From Smittia aterrima (Eukaryota; Arthropoda; Insecta; Diptera; Chironomidae): 64,000 nucleotides of DNA. The notes beneath the pieces are model-generated. The model had not been told where the DNA came from. It searched no databases and worked only from the letters and a program-made list of their open reading frames with translations. A program made the translations under genes and the position numbers. The stretch lies in the NCBI GenBank assembly GCA_033063855.1, contig CP093829.1:14849537-14913536 (forward strand), written 5' to 3'. This document shows, piece by piece, positions 13,392-28,300 of the stretch. Each line of letters starts with the position of its first letter. The first letter of the stretch is position 1.

Positions 13392-16300
13392 TCACAAGTG
13401 GACGGTAACATTATTTTCGTTTAAATAAACGTCAGAAATGCTTGAATTGCTGTTGGACTTTTCAGCTTTCTCTGCTTTCTTCATGGAAGTTCCAGATTCT
13501 TTTAAGCCAAAATTACTTGAGTTTGCTGACGATGATGATGATGTGGTCGACACTGATGCTCCTGATGAAGCTGAGACTGATGTCAGAATGCTATTTGATT
13601 TTTTTAATGAGACTCCAGATATTGATGATGAAGGCCATCGAGGGTTTTCAAGGCATTCCTCCGGACTCAATGATGAGAAGTCTGCGAGAATTCCGCTCTC
13701 TGTATAACGAATTAGATACAGATATTATAATGCTCAAAGCGTCAGACAAATTCTATAATTACCTGTCGAACATTGACTCACAACAGTCGTCGAGCGTGAA
13801 TATTTAAATTTACATGGCACATTTTTTTCCTGCTTAAACTTCTTCTTGTCTTTTTGAAGTTCACGGCAGTGAGATTGAGTTCTATCCGACTCATCGTGCC
13901 CATTGGAAGTCTTATTGCACGCCGATGAGACTGAAGAATCGCCAGACGATGCTGAAGAGCTCAAAGAGATGATCGAATTTGGACGACGAGACGACGACTT
14001 CATGTCAGGCAGTGTACCGACGAATGAGTTGCGGAATTTCGGAGCTGCTTTGAATAGGAAATTGAGCCTGATATGTCGATTATTATTCTTTTTTTGTTGC
14101 TTCATACCTTTGCCAAGCTGTGAGAAACTGATGGAGCGATCATTAATTTGATCGCAGCTGGGTCGAATATCTAAGCAAGGCTTGCTGCCGATTCCCATTG
14201 ATGACATCTCAGCCATGCGAATTTCTATTTTCGCAGATTGAAAGTTTATTAGAAACGAAAAGATTTTCGTAACAATGAAGCTTAATTACCTCTGTTCTTT
14301 TTCGCTTGTTTCCACAAGAGCTGCGAGATTTCATCGGCCCAGGTGTTTTTGATTTCCTCGTTCATGCTCTGCAGGGTCCATGTGTCGCCAGGCTTTCGCT
14401 TACGGAACCAAATTTCAAATTTCGTCGGTGAGTCGCCAATGAATGCTGTGAGGCCAATGTCTGATGTTTTTATGCTGTTTTTGTAGATGTAAATGTCCAG
14501 ATTCTGTTGATAATGTTAGTGTTTAAATTAATTGCTCTTCAACTTATTGATGACTCACCTTTCGATCTGGAAATCTCCGGGCTTTACTAAACAGCACAAG
14601 CTCTTCAAAAAGAAAAACTTGTCGAAGAGATTTCTTGCCTCCTCTGCCTTCCCAAACCAAAAATTCATTTTGTCTCAACAGTCGACCTTGCTCTTTCACG
14701 TTCACATCGCATTCTCTTAGCGAATCCATCGCTAGCAGGTCATTGCCATGTCGCAATTGAAAACGAACCATTTCTTCAGCTTTCTGTAACTCATCCAAGT
14801 CTTCAATGAGCTCTTGGTTGCCAGCACATTGAATGTTTGAACACGCCTTCATCAATTGCTGCAACAAGAGCGCGTATTTTCCCATGCGTTGAACAGGTTT
14901 CAATAAGTACGACGCCAAGTCCATTTTGTCTTTTAACTCAAACTGTTTTGACTTGAAGAACGCCGATCCGTATTCGCTCATCAACGAATCACTTTTTGGT
15001 TTGTTTTTATTGTATAAAGCGTATAAATAGAATTTGGGCTCGTGGCGTAGAAAGGCAGCTCCAACTTTTAAGGGATGATGCTCGTACCTGCATGCGGATG
15101 TGAAGTTGTTGACAGTTGTTCCATTTAAGGAATTAATTAAACTTTTACTCACATTTCCAATTCCTTACAGAAATGTTGCTGATGGAACTCATGAATTCTC
15201 TCGATATTTCCAAATATGACATTTCTCTGACCGCGCAATGCTTGCGGGATATCTTCGCGAAGCAACTCCTGCATATAGTTGTCGATGACGTAGTAAAGTG
15301 ATCGCACCTTGATAAAGAAAGTTTTATTAAGTTTTATTTCTTTATTAAGATTCCATTAACTCACATAATCGCGTTCTGTTCCAATCATTTCTCGAATGAT
15401 TAAAAGAAGCGTCCTACGTGGAAAAAATGAATTAGTTAAATTTTCAAATAAATAACTTTTCATACTTTTGTGTTTTCTGATCGATTGAGTTGTCATCTAA
15501 GTCAAGTTGAAGGTTTGAAGCATGACAGTAAAGGTGTGCGTTGGCCTGCAATGGTCCAGAGTCCATGTTGTTTAAACTTTCACACTTGTTTGGCTCGTCC
15601 AGACTAATGCTGGTAATATTTTCACTTGTATCGTAATCGTCTAAATCAGCGTCGTCATGATCATGCTGGCTGTTATCACACACTTGCGTTGCATCATCTA
15701 CAATGCTCTGACACGAGCATGCTCGTGAAAGCTTTCGGTCTTTCATCTCAAATGATTCGTCAAACGTTTCCATACCGGAATCGATGAGTTTCGACGACAT
15801 TTCTTCTTCTTCTCCCTTGATCACTTTGGTCACATTATTCTCGATTTTCTTTTCTGGCGACTCTTCAATAGACGGCAGTATGGAGGTTGATAACAACAAA
15901 GAATCACATCCAAAGCTGTCACATGTCAATTCTTTTTCTTTTTTTGGTGTACTAGTGGTAATCGTCGTTGTGGTAATTGTCATCTTTCCCGTAACTTTCT
16001 TCGCTTGCTGTCCTCCGCACGAATTATTCGCTGCCATTAGACTAGAAAGTCCGATTTTTTCGGCGAGCTTTTGCATTTCTTTTTGGATGTCGTCTTCGTC
16101 AAGCTTTAATGCTAATAAGTGATGGAGTCGTGCTGCTCCCTCGATTTTTTCGCGTAACGACTCGAGACGAACACTGTAGGCTTTCAATTCTGAATTTAGA
16201 TTGTCACCTGAACGCTTCATTGACTCAAGTTCCATTACAGCTTCAATCAAATCTTTGCCCTTGGCAATGTGTTTCTAAATAAAAGCAAGGAAGAGAGGCC

Positions 16301-19300
16301 GAAAATTTGGTTAGGCGACGTTTGGGGTTTATTTACAAGTCGAGTGTTGGGAAAGTTTTAATTTGTTTAAATCTTACGCAAGCGGTATTCAAATAATCTG
16401 ACTCACCATTGAAATGAAGTAATACTTTTCAAACTCTTGTTCTTCATCGCGGATCGTATCGCTGCACTCCAATGAAAGTGCGCCGTATTTCGTCAGTGAA
16501 TTTTCTCCTTCGCTCTTGATCCATTCAATGACCTAAGATAGCCGAGAGGAAAAGAATTGCGAAAATTAATGTTTAATGTTTGCTCTCTGGAAAACGACCC
16601 ATTGACACGTTTGTCTAATGTCTCACCTCATTGATTTCATCTTCTAATGCACGCTGTCTAGTAAGTTCGCGTAATCGTTCGCGATGTTGTTCTGTTAATT
16701 GCTCCAATCGCTTTGCTGCACGATTGACTTCATTAAACACAATTATCAATGCATTCAATCGCTGTTCAACAAAGCTTTCCACGCTCGTCGACAATTGTTT
16801 CACTGGCTCAGCGCATGCAACGACGGCGTTGAAATTTAAACTATTAACATTATGACTGCCCGACTGAACTACATTATCCACTGAACTGCTTAATTTCTGT
16901 TTATCTAGTGCTTTGTTTTCATTTTCTGAATTTTTGGCATTTGTGCTGGCGGCTCGGAATGATCGTTTCCGAATTCGCTTGATGTGATCTTGCAATTGAG
17001 TGAGCGTAATTGGCCCTCGGCGTCGAAGGTTTTGTAAATCGCTGTCCATAAGTGCTCGACACAACGCTCGATGCTGCGAATGTAATTGACGTCGGGTCGG
17101 TGGCCCCTGAAGATCCGCATTACGAATCTCATTGAGCACGGAGACTAAGCGTCGTCCGGCAATCAAGCATTGACTTTGCAATGGTTCTATTGTCTTGAAA
17201 AACTCTTTCCATTCGTGCTGATCATGCTCCAATAGACCATTGCACTGTGACAGAAGGTTTTCTATCGCTATGTGCTGCAACAGCTGTTCGAACGTCGAAG
17301 CAAACGCCAACTTTGTATGACTAATTGGTAATTGTTCATTGTATTTTTTGTCACCATCGCCCAGCTCTCCTGATACCTCCATCAGCGTAATGAGAACTGA
17401 ATTTATTTTAACGTGACCGTGCAGGAGTTGCAAGCCATTATCCAATTTATCTAAGACGACTTTTACGTGACCATTGCTATCGTTTCTCGCAATTAAATGG
17501 ATAACGAATGTCGTTGAACTGTTTGAAAGTGAAGGAAGAAAGAGAGGAAAGAAAAGGTTGCAAAAAACCATCGCGAGTTGTGAAAGGGAGAAATGAAACC
17601 ACTTACTGCATGGGAATGGTGTTGTAGAACAATATGAGCGTCGCGAGTTCATAGCAATTCAGGCCAGCCTGATGAACTTTATCACTCTCGATCACTATCA
17701 ATGAGAGACCAGAGCGCGTGACATTGCCTAGAATGAAAATATGAAAATGAGCTAAAAGTTTCGAAAGCTCATAGAGAGTGAGATCACGAATTGATCTGAT
17801 CATTAAGACTGGTTAAGCTCATACAAAAAAAAAAGAGTTTTGGCAATTGTGTGAAAATAAAAACGCGATCAGGTAATACAAGTTTGAAGTTATTCGTGTC
17901 TAGAGATTCCGTATCATCCGGATATAAGTTGAACCTTACCTGGTAAAAAGCAGCCCGACATGAGCAATTTCTCTGGTAAATCTTGAATCGACCTTGGGGC
18001 TACAATGTCATGTGGGAGACGTGAAACTGGAAAGAAACGGAGGATGACAAAGTTTTTTTATTAGACGAGGAGAGAGAAAAAAACGAGAAATGTGATTACA
18101 ATCTCTTCGCGTTTCAAATGAATCATGAACACAATAAAAAGTTAATTAGGTTATGAAGAACCTTTGATTGATTTCTATATGGTCAGTGACTTAATTAAAC
18201 CGTCTTAGAGAGTTAAACTGGAGCAGTTCTAACTGACACAGTGTTCCACTAAGTCAATTATCGGCAATTTGCTGATAATGTATGTTCACGTCGGCTCGAG
18301 TTCGAGAGTTGCTTTGATAAATGACTTGAGCGGAACGTGTGGCAGGGAGAAAAGCATTGATTAATTAATTTTGATTTGACACTAAACACCAGTTTCCACC
18401 AGTCAAGTTGACTGTGGCGAGATAAAAGCTCTCTTGCTGTGATGGTTCGATACATGAACTCACAACGCAGCGTTTATTTAATAATATTATGAAGTCGTTG
18501 AGATGAATCGGGGGAAAAGAGAGAAAGAACAGAGAGCAAACATGTGTTGGGAATTGCAGCACATAAAGATTTATTGATTGTTGTTAACATCATCGATAAA
18601 ATAGAGAAAAAGGCTCGAGAAATATTATCGATGATTAAAAAACTGATAAACATTGCTGTTCCATTCATATTGCAATTCATGTTTTCCTTTGCAATAGAAA
18701 ATTGTTAGCAATCTCATTGAATGGAAATGAATTGCTGCCGCTGAAATCTCGTTTCAATGGAATTCAAGTAACTGCTCTCGGGTCAAGTCCACAAGAAGTG
18801 TCGAGGAATAAAAACCTGAAACTACCGTAACTTTTGTTAAGCGCATAACCCAAAAAAAAATCTAAGACATCACGTGGGTTGAAAGTTATTAGTGAAGATT
18901 ATTCAATGACTGAATTAACATAACAACGACGTGAATGCCTTGGCACTTGAATAATTTTCTTGCTTGATTCAGCGCGTCATTAATCGAGTGTGCTGAGCTA
19001 GACTGATCTTTGTGTGGATTATGTAATTGATTTTAACATCTTGCACAAACTTTCAGGGTCGAATATTATTTGCATTCTTGACATCTGCTTATACTCGTCG
19101 CTGCTTTTCAAGTGCGCACTCGTGTAGGTGAACTCAACTTGTCATAAAAAAAACTCTGACTGACTCTGACTTAAACAAACATGTACACCGAATATTATTC
19201 ATTGGCTTCATATGATGCATCGTTGTTTATTATTCAGCACTCAAAATGTGATTTATCGAACGCCGCCTTTAAAGTCGGAACGTATGAGCACGCGGGAGAA

Positions 19301-22300
19301 ATCTGCATCACTTCTGGTTTTAAATACAGAGGAGCAGAGATGTCTGTCAAAATTATGTTGCATTGACCGTCGAGGGAAAATTTATTGTCTTTCCACTCTC
19401 TTGTGAGCAGTTGAATTCTCTTAGGCTATCATTAAGCGTAAGTGCATATCAAAGATCAATACCAAAAGTGGAGAAACTGGTGGGCAGACCGCTTGCCTTT
19501 CTGACCCAAATTAGTGCAGCAACGTAAATAATTGCTTTTTCACCTGTTGGCAATTAATTCGTTTCTCAATAAATATCGATAAAGAAAAGTTGCAGGCGAG
19601 AGAGAAAATCATTTTTGCTTATCGTCGCGAGATCTTGAATTTAATTTAAATAGCCGAAAGCAATCGCAAAGTGCACAGGCATGCGGCGGTCAATTTCAGA
19701 GAAGAGTCTTCTCGAGAGCGGTATAATGACCTAGTCATGACGTCCCCAGGACATTCCCAGTCGAAATTGATTTGGTCATGAAATGAAATCTGAGAATTCG
19801 AACTGTTTTGACTTTCACTTAGAGATCATTGAGATGTGAAGTCTGCGAAGTTAAAGTTTTAATGACAGAAATTGTCAAAGTATAAGCAAAGAGTAGTGTT
19901 AGAGGTCAAGCACGACAAAAATCGCTCAATAGCACTCACCAGTTTGGATTTTCTTGGCATCGTCGCCACTTTCCTCGTCGCTGTCAATATGCGGAAACGA
20001 TCCGCCCAAACAGAACAAAGGCAATGTTGACGCAACTGTCGTTAATGAATCAGTTTCATTTGTCAAAATCTGTGACGATGAAATAACGTCCGACGTCGTG
20101 GTCAATGCAAGCGTTCCTTGCTCAATTGTTTCATCATCTCGAGTTTCACTTTCGTCCGGCGTTAGTTGGTTGTTGCTGCTGCTGCCACTAAACGTAATGC
20201 GCTTAATTGCATACTTTTTGTTTGTGGAATTGTTCTTCGTAATCAGTTCTCGTCGTTTTAAATTACATTCCGCTCGCTTACTCGCCGCATTCCTGTCATC
20301 CATTGAAAAATCTGCTGCATACTCGATGACATTTTGATCGCTGGCATTTGATACAGTTGGACTCGGTGGAAATGTCAATTCGTCTAATGGAATTCGACAA
20401 ATAGCATGCTCCACACCCACAAGCAGAGTTTGCAACAGATGCGGTAGATCTTCTCCCGCTAACATCTCAATTGATAAGGGAGTAATTGAATCTGTCGAAA
20501 ACATTTCTGTGTCAATCAATCAATCTCTTTCTCAGTGTCATTTAATTCAACTTACGCTTTTCGGGATCCAGTTCGTAATAAACGATTGAATCATTGAGTG
20601 AAGTACGCCAGCATGCGTAAAGTTTCGCTGAGACATTTGAATTTCCAGACCGAATGCATAAATAAATATCCTGTAGTCGAACCAATGAATCATCAATTGC
20701 TCCTAAGTGAAGCACGAGAGCTCCGTTTGATGATGCTAATGGCCAACCTTTCTGCCAAAACTCGTTCTGTAAGGAAGCAAATAAATAATTGAACATTACT
20801 AATATGTTGGAAATTGATTTTTCTTTCGAGGGAAAGAGAGAAACTAAACGGCCACTTAGTAACTTAATCGTCTCATTTGCAAAGATTAAGTCGATTGCGG
20901 CTCATAGCTGCCATTATCGCCAATGAGAAGTCTGCAGCTACTAACCGAACCTTATTAGGAGGACTGAATTTACGCAAATTGCAGTGAAGCCAATTATTAG
21001 TCACGATCTGCGAGCTCCGGTGGAGGCAAAGCACTTTCAAGAATTCGCCGACAATATTTTCTACGGAAACTACGAGTCACATGGAATGATGCCTTAGTGC
21101 AGTCAATTGTTACATAAGTAATTCGCTACCCGTTTATCTTATGATTTAATATCTCCGTATTGCAATTTGCTTCTTGTCTTTAACTGTTCACTTAGATACT
21201 TTCAACCTCGTGTACAGTTTGTTTCATTCAAAGAAAACATTTCTTCGGGTTCCCAGTTTCTAAATTTTTCGCACGCAAACTTTATGAGCGCTCGTTTTAC
21301 GGTGAAATTGTTTAATGTTCTTCGATATACCTACAGTTAACATGATTGACTACAATGTAAACAAATCTCATGACTCGAGCTCATTACTGCAAATGCGATG
21401 AACTCTCGATAAACCAAAAGTTTAATCTGATGAAAATTGTCAGTGAAAATGAAATTCAAAAGTTAATTCAAGCTCAACCCCATCGTTATGCAATTGAAAA
21501 TCATTTTATTTACAAACGAACAGAAAACTATCAACAATGGAAGGAAATGAAAGAGAACATTTAACAAAAGTCATCGTAAAACTGAAAAGAGTGAGTGAGA
21601 GAGATGCAAAGCACATTTGCATAAATTTATTTGATGAATTGTTTATTTATCTGCATTATTATATTTCCGATAGAGAAGCCATCAACAGAATGGGCGGGTC
21701 TCCACTTTCGATCTACTCATTTATCAAAAATATGAGACCTGTTCCTCTCTGGTTGCTTTACGCGATCGAAACGAGCGGCATCGATTATTATCTTTATAAA
21801 TATTTATCACTAAGAGATTGGAATTAAATTTAATCTCTCAATATCGACATAGTTGAAATTCTTTTGACGTTAATGAACAACGCGTTCCATATAATTCCGA
21901 ATATAGTTCGTTTTCACAATTTTTCATGCAGATCTTTTAGAGTAATGATGGCTAAATTGAAATTGTGCATACATTTGATTTTCAATTAATCTGAAAAAGG
22001 CATTTTAAATCACGACGCTGTGATTCAAGAGAAATATGTTTCGATTTGAGTAAAAATCGTTCGAGAGAAAAAGCCAGAAACTTCAAAGTCGACATATGTC
22101 GCTTTAAATGTTTCTGCTTTTCTATGGAGATTATGCAATGTGCTGAGCAACATTTCCACTTTAAAGGGACAGAGAAATCTTGATCACACAATAATTCATC
22201 TTCCCTCGTTGTTTAAAATGAATGATATGGAACCATAAATATAATTATCGTTGCCTTTGTCGAGTGACGTTGCGTGGAAACCATTTCAAAGATTGTCTTA

Positions 22301-25300
22301 CATTTAAGGTCTAACCAACTTCCGAACCCTTCAATTGAAATAATGTTTTTTATTTGTTCAACATCTGTGTCGTACACTCTTCATTATGTTCATGAACTCT
22401 CTCACACTTTGAATTTAAATGCACCATGCGGGTCTCTCTTCTCGCACTTGGCTTCCATGCGACAACTGAATAATAATAATCAATTTGATACATCACACAT
22501 ATCTTTTCCCCTTCGTTGCACATTGTAAACAAATTCATCTCGGAAACTTTTCCTCAATCTCCAATGTGTAAACATTCAATTAACTTTTATTGGGCATAAA
22601 ATTACTGAAGAACGAAATCATTGGCTGTGGTCTGGATTGGAGAGTTCATAAAGTGGTTAAATTGGCAAAAGAAACTTCTTTTAACGCAATAAATTTCACA
22701 CGATAATCGTTTGAGAGATTTGAATATATTTAGTTAGAAACTTCGAATGCCACTCGCGTAAAGTCAAATAGAAAACATTTTTTAATGGAAATTGAATCGC
22801 CATATGCTTTGGCTCACTCTTTTTTTTTGCGCAGGGAGTTTTTCATTTGAAATGAGTCGAACTGGGTGTAGTCGCGATAGTCACTCTAAAAAGCATTCCA
22901 TAAAGTTCATGCATGTGGCTTGTTAATTATTTCTGTTTATTCCACCAGCACACAATTCCGACTCTCATTGCATGGTCATAAATAGTTTGTAAATAGACCT
23001 AGTTTATGCTATTTCGACTTATTTCCCTTTCTTCTGCCTTCACTTTTCAATTGTTGATATTCGCTCAAGGAGAGCAAAAGAGAGAAACGTTCTTTGTGTC
23101 AACCATGGAGTCTGTCGTGACACAACGTTCTGCACGACCCTAAAAGCGATCGTAAAAAAAAGTTTTCATAATTTCGCCATCGCTTTTAAACTTGATCGCG
23201 CTTCCAAATCCGACAAGCGTCTTTATCATTTTGATCATCAACGAGTCGGCTAGTTTACGAGACATGTCATTGAGTATTAAATGCTTTTGTACATTTTTCA
23301 ATCTTGAATCACTGGCGCTCCACAGTGAGCAATTATTACTCATTTCATCAGCTGCGGTTTGTTTGCTTGAGCGTGAAGTAAGACAGGTCAGTAGGAGTCG
23401 GTGCCAAAATGAATGAAAATAATTATTTTTATGAAAAATAAACTGCACTGGTTTTATGAGCAGCGAAATCTGTTTCAGCCGTTTAAATATTTATCTTTTT
23501 CTGCCCACAAGCTTTAGAGGGTTTTTATCCGAAGAATTTCAATAATTATGAAACCTTGATCAACACTTTTCGAATAAAAAGACCTTCAGTAATTTTGTAC
23601 TCGATATGTCTCTTGTTCTAGTTTAACTTTAATATCTTCAAACGAACGAATGCGTTGGTCTTATTTTAAGGAATATTCGAGTAAATCAATTTCCGCATCG
23701 TAGAATTCTTATAAGACTTCAATTGCTTGTGAGTCACAATGTCGCTGGAAATAAATGTTTCTACCACACAATTCAATTTTCTTGTGAACCTTCTACGTCA
23801 AGTATTTAAGTTCATTTTCGAAATGAACATTGAGTTGATGTTGACGGGCTGATTGCTAAGTTCAAACCCGACTAAGCAGAATGACTCTCGGCTAATGTAA
23901 CGTTTCGTTCGATAGAGATCTGCTGTCTTTAAACACCCAATCATACATTTACCATAATTGCAGACTCCGTCAAAAGTCGAAGCATGTCGAATTCAATCCT
24001 ATCATGGATGATCGTCTCGTTAATATTTTGAGTCGAAATGTCGCCGCATTGAACAATGATTAAATGCGACAAAATTCTCGGATATATCGCGAATCGTATC
24101 CATGAGATATTACAAAACTTGCATTTTCTTTATCGATCTTACGGGCAGCAACATAATTTACAAAACGTACCGTAAAGTCTTTGAATCGAAACAGCATAGA
24201 CTTGCATTGTTGGAACACAACGTGAATCACCATATAAGGATGACATCTAAATAAATGAGTTAAAGTAAAAGTTTTACTTTCATAATTTCACAGAATGAGC
24301 GAGATGGAGCGAAATTTTTTCCATAATGCACTGCGCATAAAACAAATAAATTTTTATATCGAAATGTGGCATCTCTTTGGTTAATTTAGTTTTTCCTCTT
24401 AAGCTTGGCTTTCATTCATTCATTCATTGCATTATAGTCGAGCAATTTGTTTTACAACGAAGCCATCGAGAGAAGTTTATTTCAATCTGACTAGTGTTAT
24501 TTATGGAATGGAAATTATTGTTATTTCTTACTTCACACAAGTCGTTAACCTCTATCACTCTCTCGAAGTGTTTATTTCGAAGATAATGCACAATTAAATT
24601 AGCGAAAAGCTTTGTAATTGTTTATGAGCAGTCTTGATAACGCCGAGACTTTGCATAACTGGTGGCTGCTGTTTCATTGTGCTAGGAGTTTCGTTTGGAA
24701 TTCGATGACAATCAAGTGTCGGGTCTATTTATTCAACTCAAATTAATTGGAGAGAGATAATTTAAGCGGAATTCAAAAGCTGAAATCATGTAACAAGAGA
24801 CAATCTCATTGAGCATTCATATTCAAAACGCACCGATTATTGCCAAAATATTTAAAGTTTAAATCCAATTTCTCTGTCAGACATTGAAACTTTAATCAGC
24901 TTACAAGCGTCGATGTCCCCAGCATGAAGCCTCTTGTTTCGTTACTTTTGATTTCTACGAAGTAATCTCAATGTCAAAGACAGAAACATAACGCAAATGG
25001 CTTGAAGTTTTCACTTCATGTCACAAAAACTTCAAAAATGAATAAGAAGAGGGTTAGATGAAAGGTTCACGGCCAATTTCTTTGATTCGACTGAAAGATT
25101 GGCTTTTTGTTTTTGTTTCATGTGGACATGCGGTTGTTAATAGCAACAACAAATCACACTTCGAGCATTCCTCAGCTAAGCTTCACACTGGGCCACCGTC
25201 GAAAAGAAATCGAAATTTGATTTTTAGAAATTGAAAGTGGAGAATTAATTTTGGTAAAGAGATTCAATTGCGAGGTTCGTCAAGTGGTTAAAGACTTCTG

Positions 25301-28300
25301 GAGAATGCGATCATTCATGATTTATGCCTCTCGGTCTTGTTTTGGTTCCAAACTAATTTCAAATAACCATCAAGCCAAGTTCACACGACTTTTCGATTTC
25401 TTTCTTTGCAATTTCACTTCTCTCTTTAAGAGAATTCTTCTTCGTATGCTTGATTTCTAAGTGGCCTCTAAACCTTTTCTGAAGTGTTTGTGGGTTTCCG
25501 TATGATCTTGATGTGATGAAAAATGTTGCCACCTTCCAGCGAAAGCTTTCAAACGGTTGTTTAAAGCGCACCGTGATCGACACACAATAGGACTGAGTAA
25601 GCTATGGTCAAGTTGAAGAAAGAAAAATGGAATTTATTCGCAATTTTATGAAACTTTGTATCATTTACTCAAAAATTCTTTCTTGGCATATTTCAAAAAT
25701 TTCTTTATGCGCAACTTGCGAAACGTGAAATTAAATTCAACTGTGAATTCACTTGAGTCCGTTAGAGTTGCGTTCTAAAAAAAACTTCTCACGAAGACAA
25801 TCAAATGGATGATGATGAATCGCAAGCGGAAAGTTTACGCGATTGTCAACAATTTTCAATCATAAATTGAAAATTTGCTACGCCTAAGTAAAAGCGCGAT
25901 TCTTGACTGGTAAATCATGCTTCAACGCTAAGAAAGTCGTGGGCTTTAATAATTATGGCTAATGTGCTGCCATACGTGGCTCCAACGCAAGTTCGTGAAG
26001 CAGCTTCAAACTGACAATTGTGACCCTGAATGCAAGTTCTTCGTGAAATATTATCCGCTGACATTAATAACGTATCCGCTTGGCTAGTTTGCTTCACTTC
26101 AACCTGTTATTTTGATTTCTATTTGGACCATGTGACTATGCCGTTCTTTAAAGAAGTTGTACTCTGTAATCTACCGCTCTAATAAAAGAGATTTTAATTT
26201 ATATTCTAATTGCGACATCCACTTTTTGTTGAAGTGTTTATGATTAATAAATTTTCCTTAAACGAGCAAAATGTTAAATGTGCTCGTGGCTCTAGACTTG
26301 AATTAATGATCTGGTGTAATGCTTCCAAGAATCTCAAGAACTTCGCCTTAATTGGTGTTTATCGTGTACCGCTTCTACTTCTTCTTCTACTTTAGATCTC
26401 TTTCGTAATACGAGTGAGAAAAATGCAGGTGAAGCATCTCTCGGGCCGTCAAACAGTGAGCCATAAAATCTCTTTTCCTTGAAAACATTGTGTAAAAGTT
26501 AAGTAATCGGTTTCATGTACGTTTAATTAAAGTAAGAGGCAGAAATGATAAAGACTCTTAAGACGCGCGAGTGGAAATACCGACCGCAGCATGTTGAAAA
26601 AGCAGAAAATGCTGCAATAACAACCAACTCAATGGAACACGATAAATTCTTTTTCCAATTTCCTCGCTCGCTTTCAAGTGTCACCATCTCCGACGAACAA
26701 AGATCGGTCTCAAACAAAAGAAAGATTACACGCAATGAAATGCGCTTAACCAGCGTGTTTCTTTAATAATTGCTTATAATGTTTTAATCGATCGCGCATT
26801 TTCGTATCTATCCATAATTGAAAAATCATCGACTTCAAGAATTGCTGATGTTGTTGATATAATCGATTATGGTCGCGGTCGACGTTAAAGGTTCGAGTAG
26901 AGATTGCGAAATATTGACACGCTGAAAGCAGTTCTCGGAACTTTCAAAATTATTTTTGTGTTTTCGCGAAAGTTTAACAAACTCATTGTTGATCATTATA
27001 ATTAAATACTTCTCACGTTATACAAAACTTAACTGTTTTAAGAATTATGAGTATACATGGCATGTCTAAACTTTTATCGTAATCAAGCAATATCTTTCAT
27101 TATCACGCACGACAGTAAAGTAGATTTCGCAAGCGACAACTGGAGTGAAGTTCTGATTAATGATAAAGGGCTATCATTATACTCCATAAAATTTTACACA
27201 ATAACGCATCATCACTGATTGATGAATAAGTGAGTGAATGAGATTCTTTCATTGCACCGAAATGATAAAGCTTTTCGTGAGCGGCTTACTTAGAAATCAG
27301 AAACATTTTTTTTTTCGTGGCAGCGATGGAGCTTGCTTGATAAAAGAAGTTGATGAAGAATGACATGTCCCACTTTTTATTTCGCCTCTCTTGGAAAAGC
27401 TGAGGACAGGCGATGAAGAAACCACTCTTGATTTCTATAGAAAGAAAATAAATGATATTCAAGATCTTTTTGAAATTGATCGCTTTTAATAAAAAAAATG
27501 TTCATCTCAGCGAAATATTTCTTCACAATAAATAAATTGACGATTGCTTAACTGCATTGAGTTTAGAACGGGAGTGACAATTTTAATTGAAACTTACAGC
27601 TGAGATGTGAGCCACGTACAGTGTTTAGACGTAAAGCAAATACTTAAATCAACGAAGTACGATAAAGAAATGTTTTGAGTTTGAAAGAGAAATTTCTTTT
27701 GTTTTGCGAGCGGAATGTTTTCTTAACTTACACTGGCTCTTCGTCTTTCAACACATCACCAGGCAATTTCAAAATACAATTCCTACACTTTGACCCAAAG
27801 CAAACTCAACGAGAAATGTTCGATTTGCTTGATTTTATTTAAACTTTTGTTTTGTTTAATTAAGTTCCTAGGATTTTGTTAATGAGATTGCCTCGGGAGA
27901 CAGCAAAAATTTTGTCACTACGAGTACTTGGAGAAGTATCAGAATATGAAACTCTCAGCCCTGGCAAAGGAAAAGAAATTACGAAACCATGAAATGTAGT
28001 TTTATGCATATCAAACAGATTTTGTTGCATTCGTCTCTCTTTTCACTTCAAAACAAAATCATCCAAAACCACTCGAGAGCGTCGGGTAGAAAAGGCGACA
28101 GCAATAAATTAATTTCCACCGAGCATGCATGAAGCTATTAATTTCTTTAAACCTACTCGAAAAACTCCGAATCACTGCGGAGAATGCTGCGATTTGAAAA
28201 CATTTTTCATGTAGCGCATTTTTTATTGAGCCTCATGTCGTCAACATTTTATAGCCGATGTTGTTTTCGGCGGATGATAAATTGAGAAACGTTTCGCGCA

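Noticed and set aside
21370..21827. Two adjacent plus-strand frames inside the RhoGEF intron, possible nested gene
   Set aside because: They are separated by a stop and frameshift, with no recognisable domain and no promoter or poly(A) evidence.
23140..23448. Minus-strand 102-codon frame inside the RhoGEF intron
   Set aside because: It does not fit between the two flanking RhoGEF exons, whose products are contiguous in the family. It ends in a stop and has no family match.
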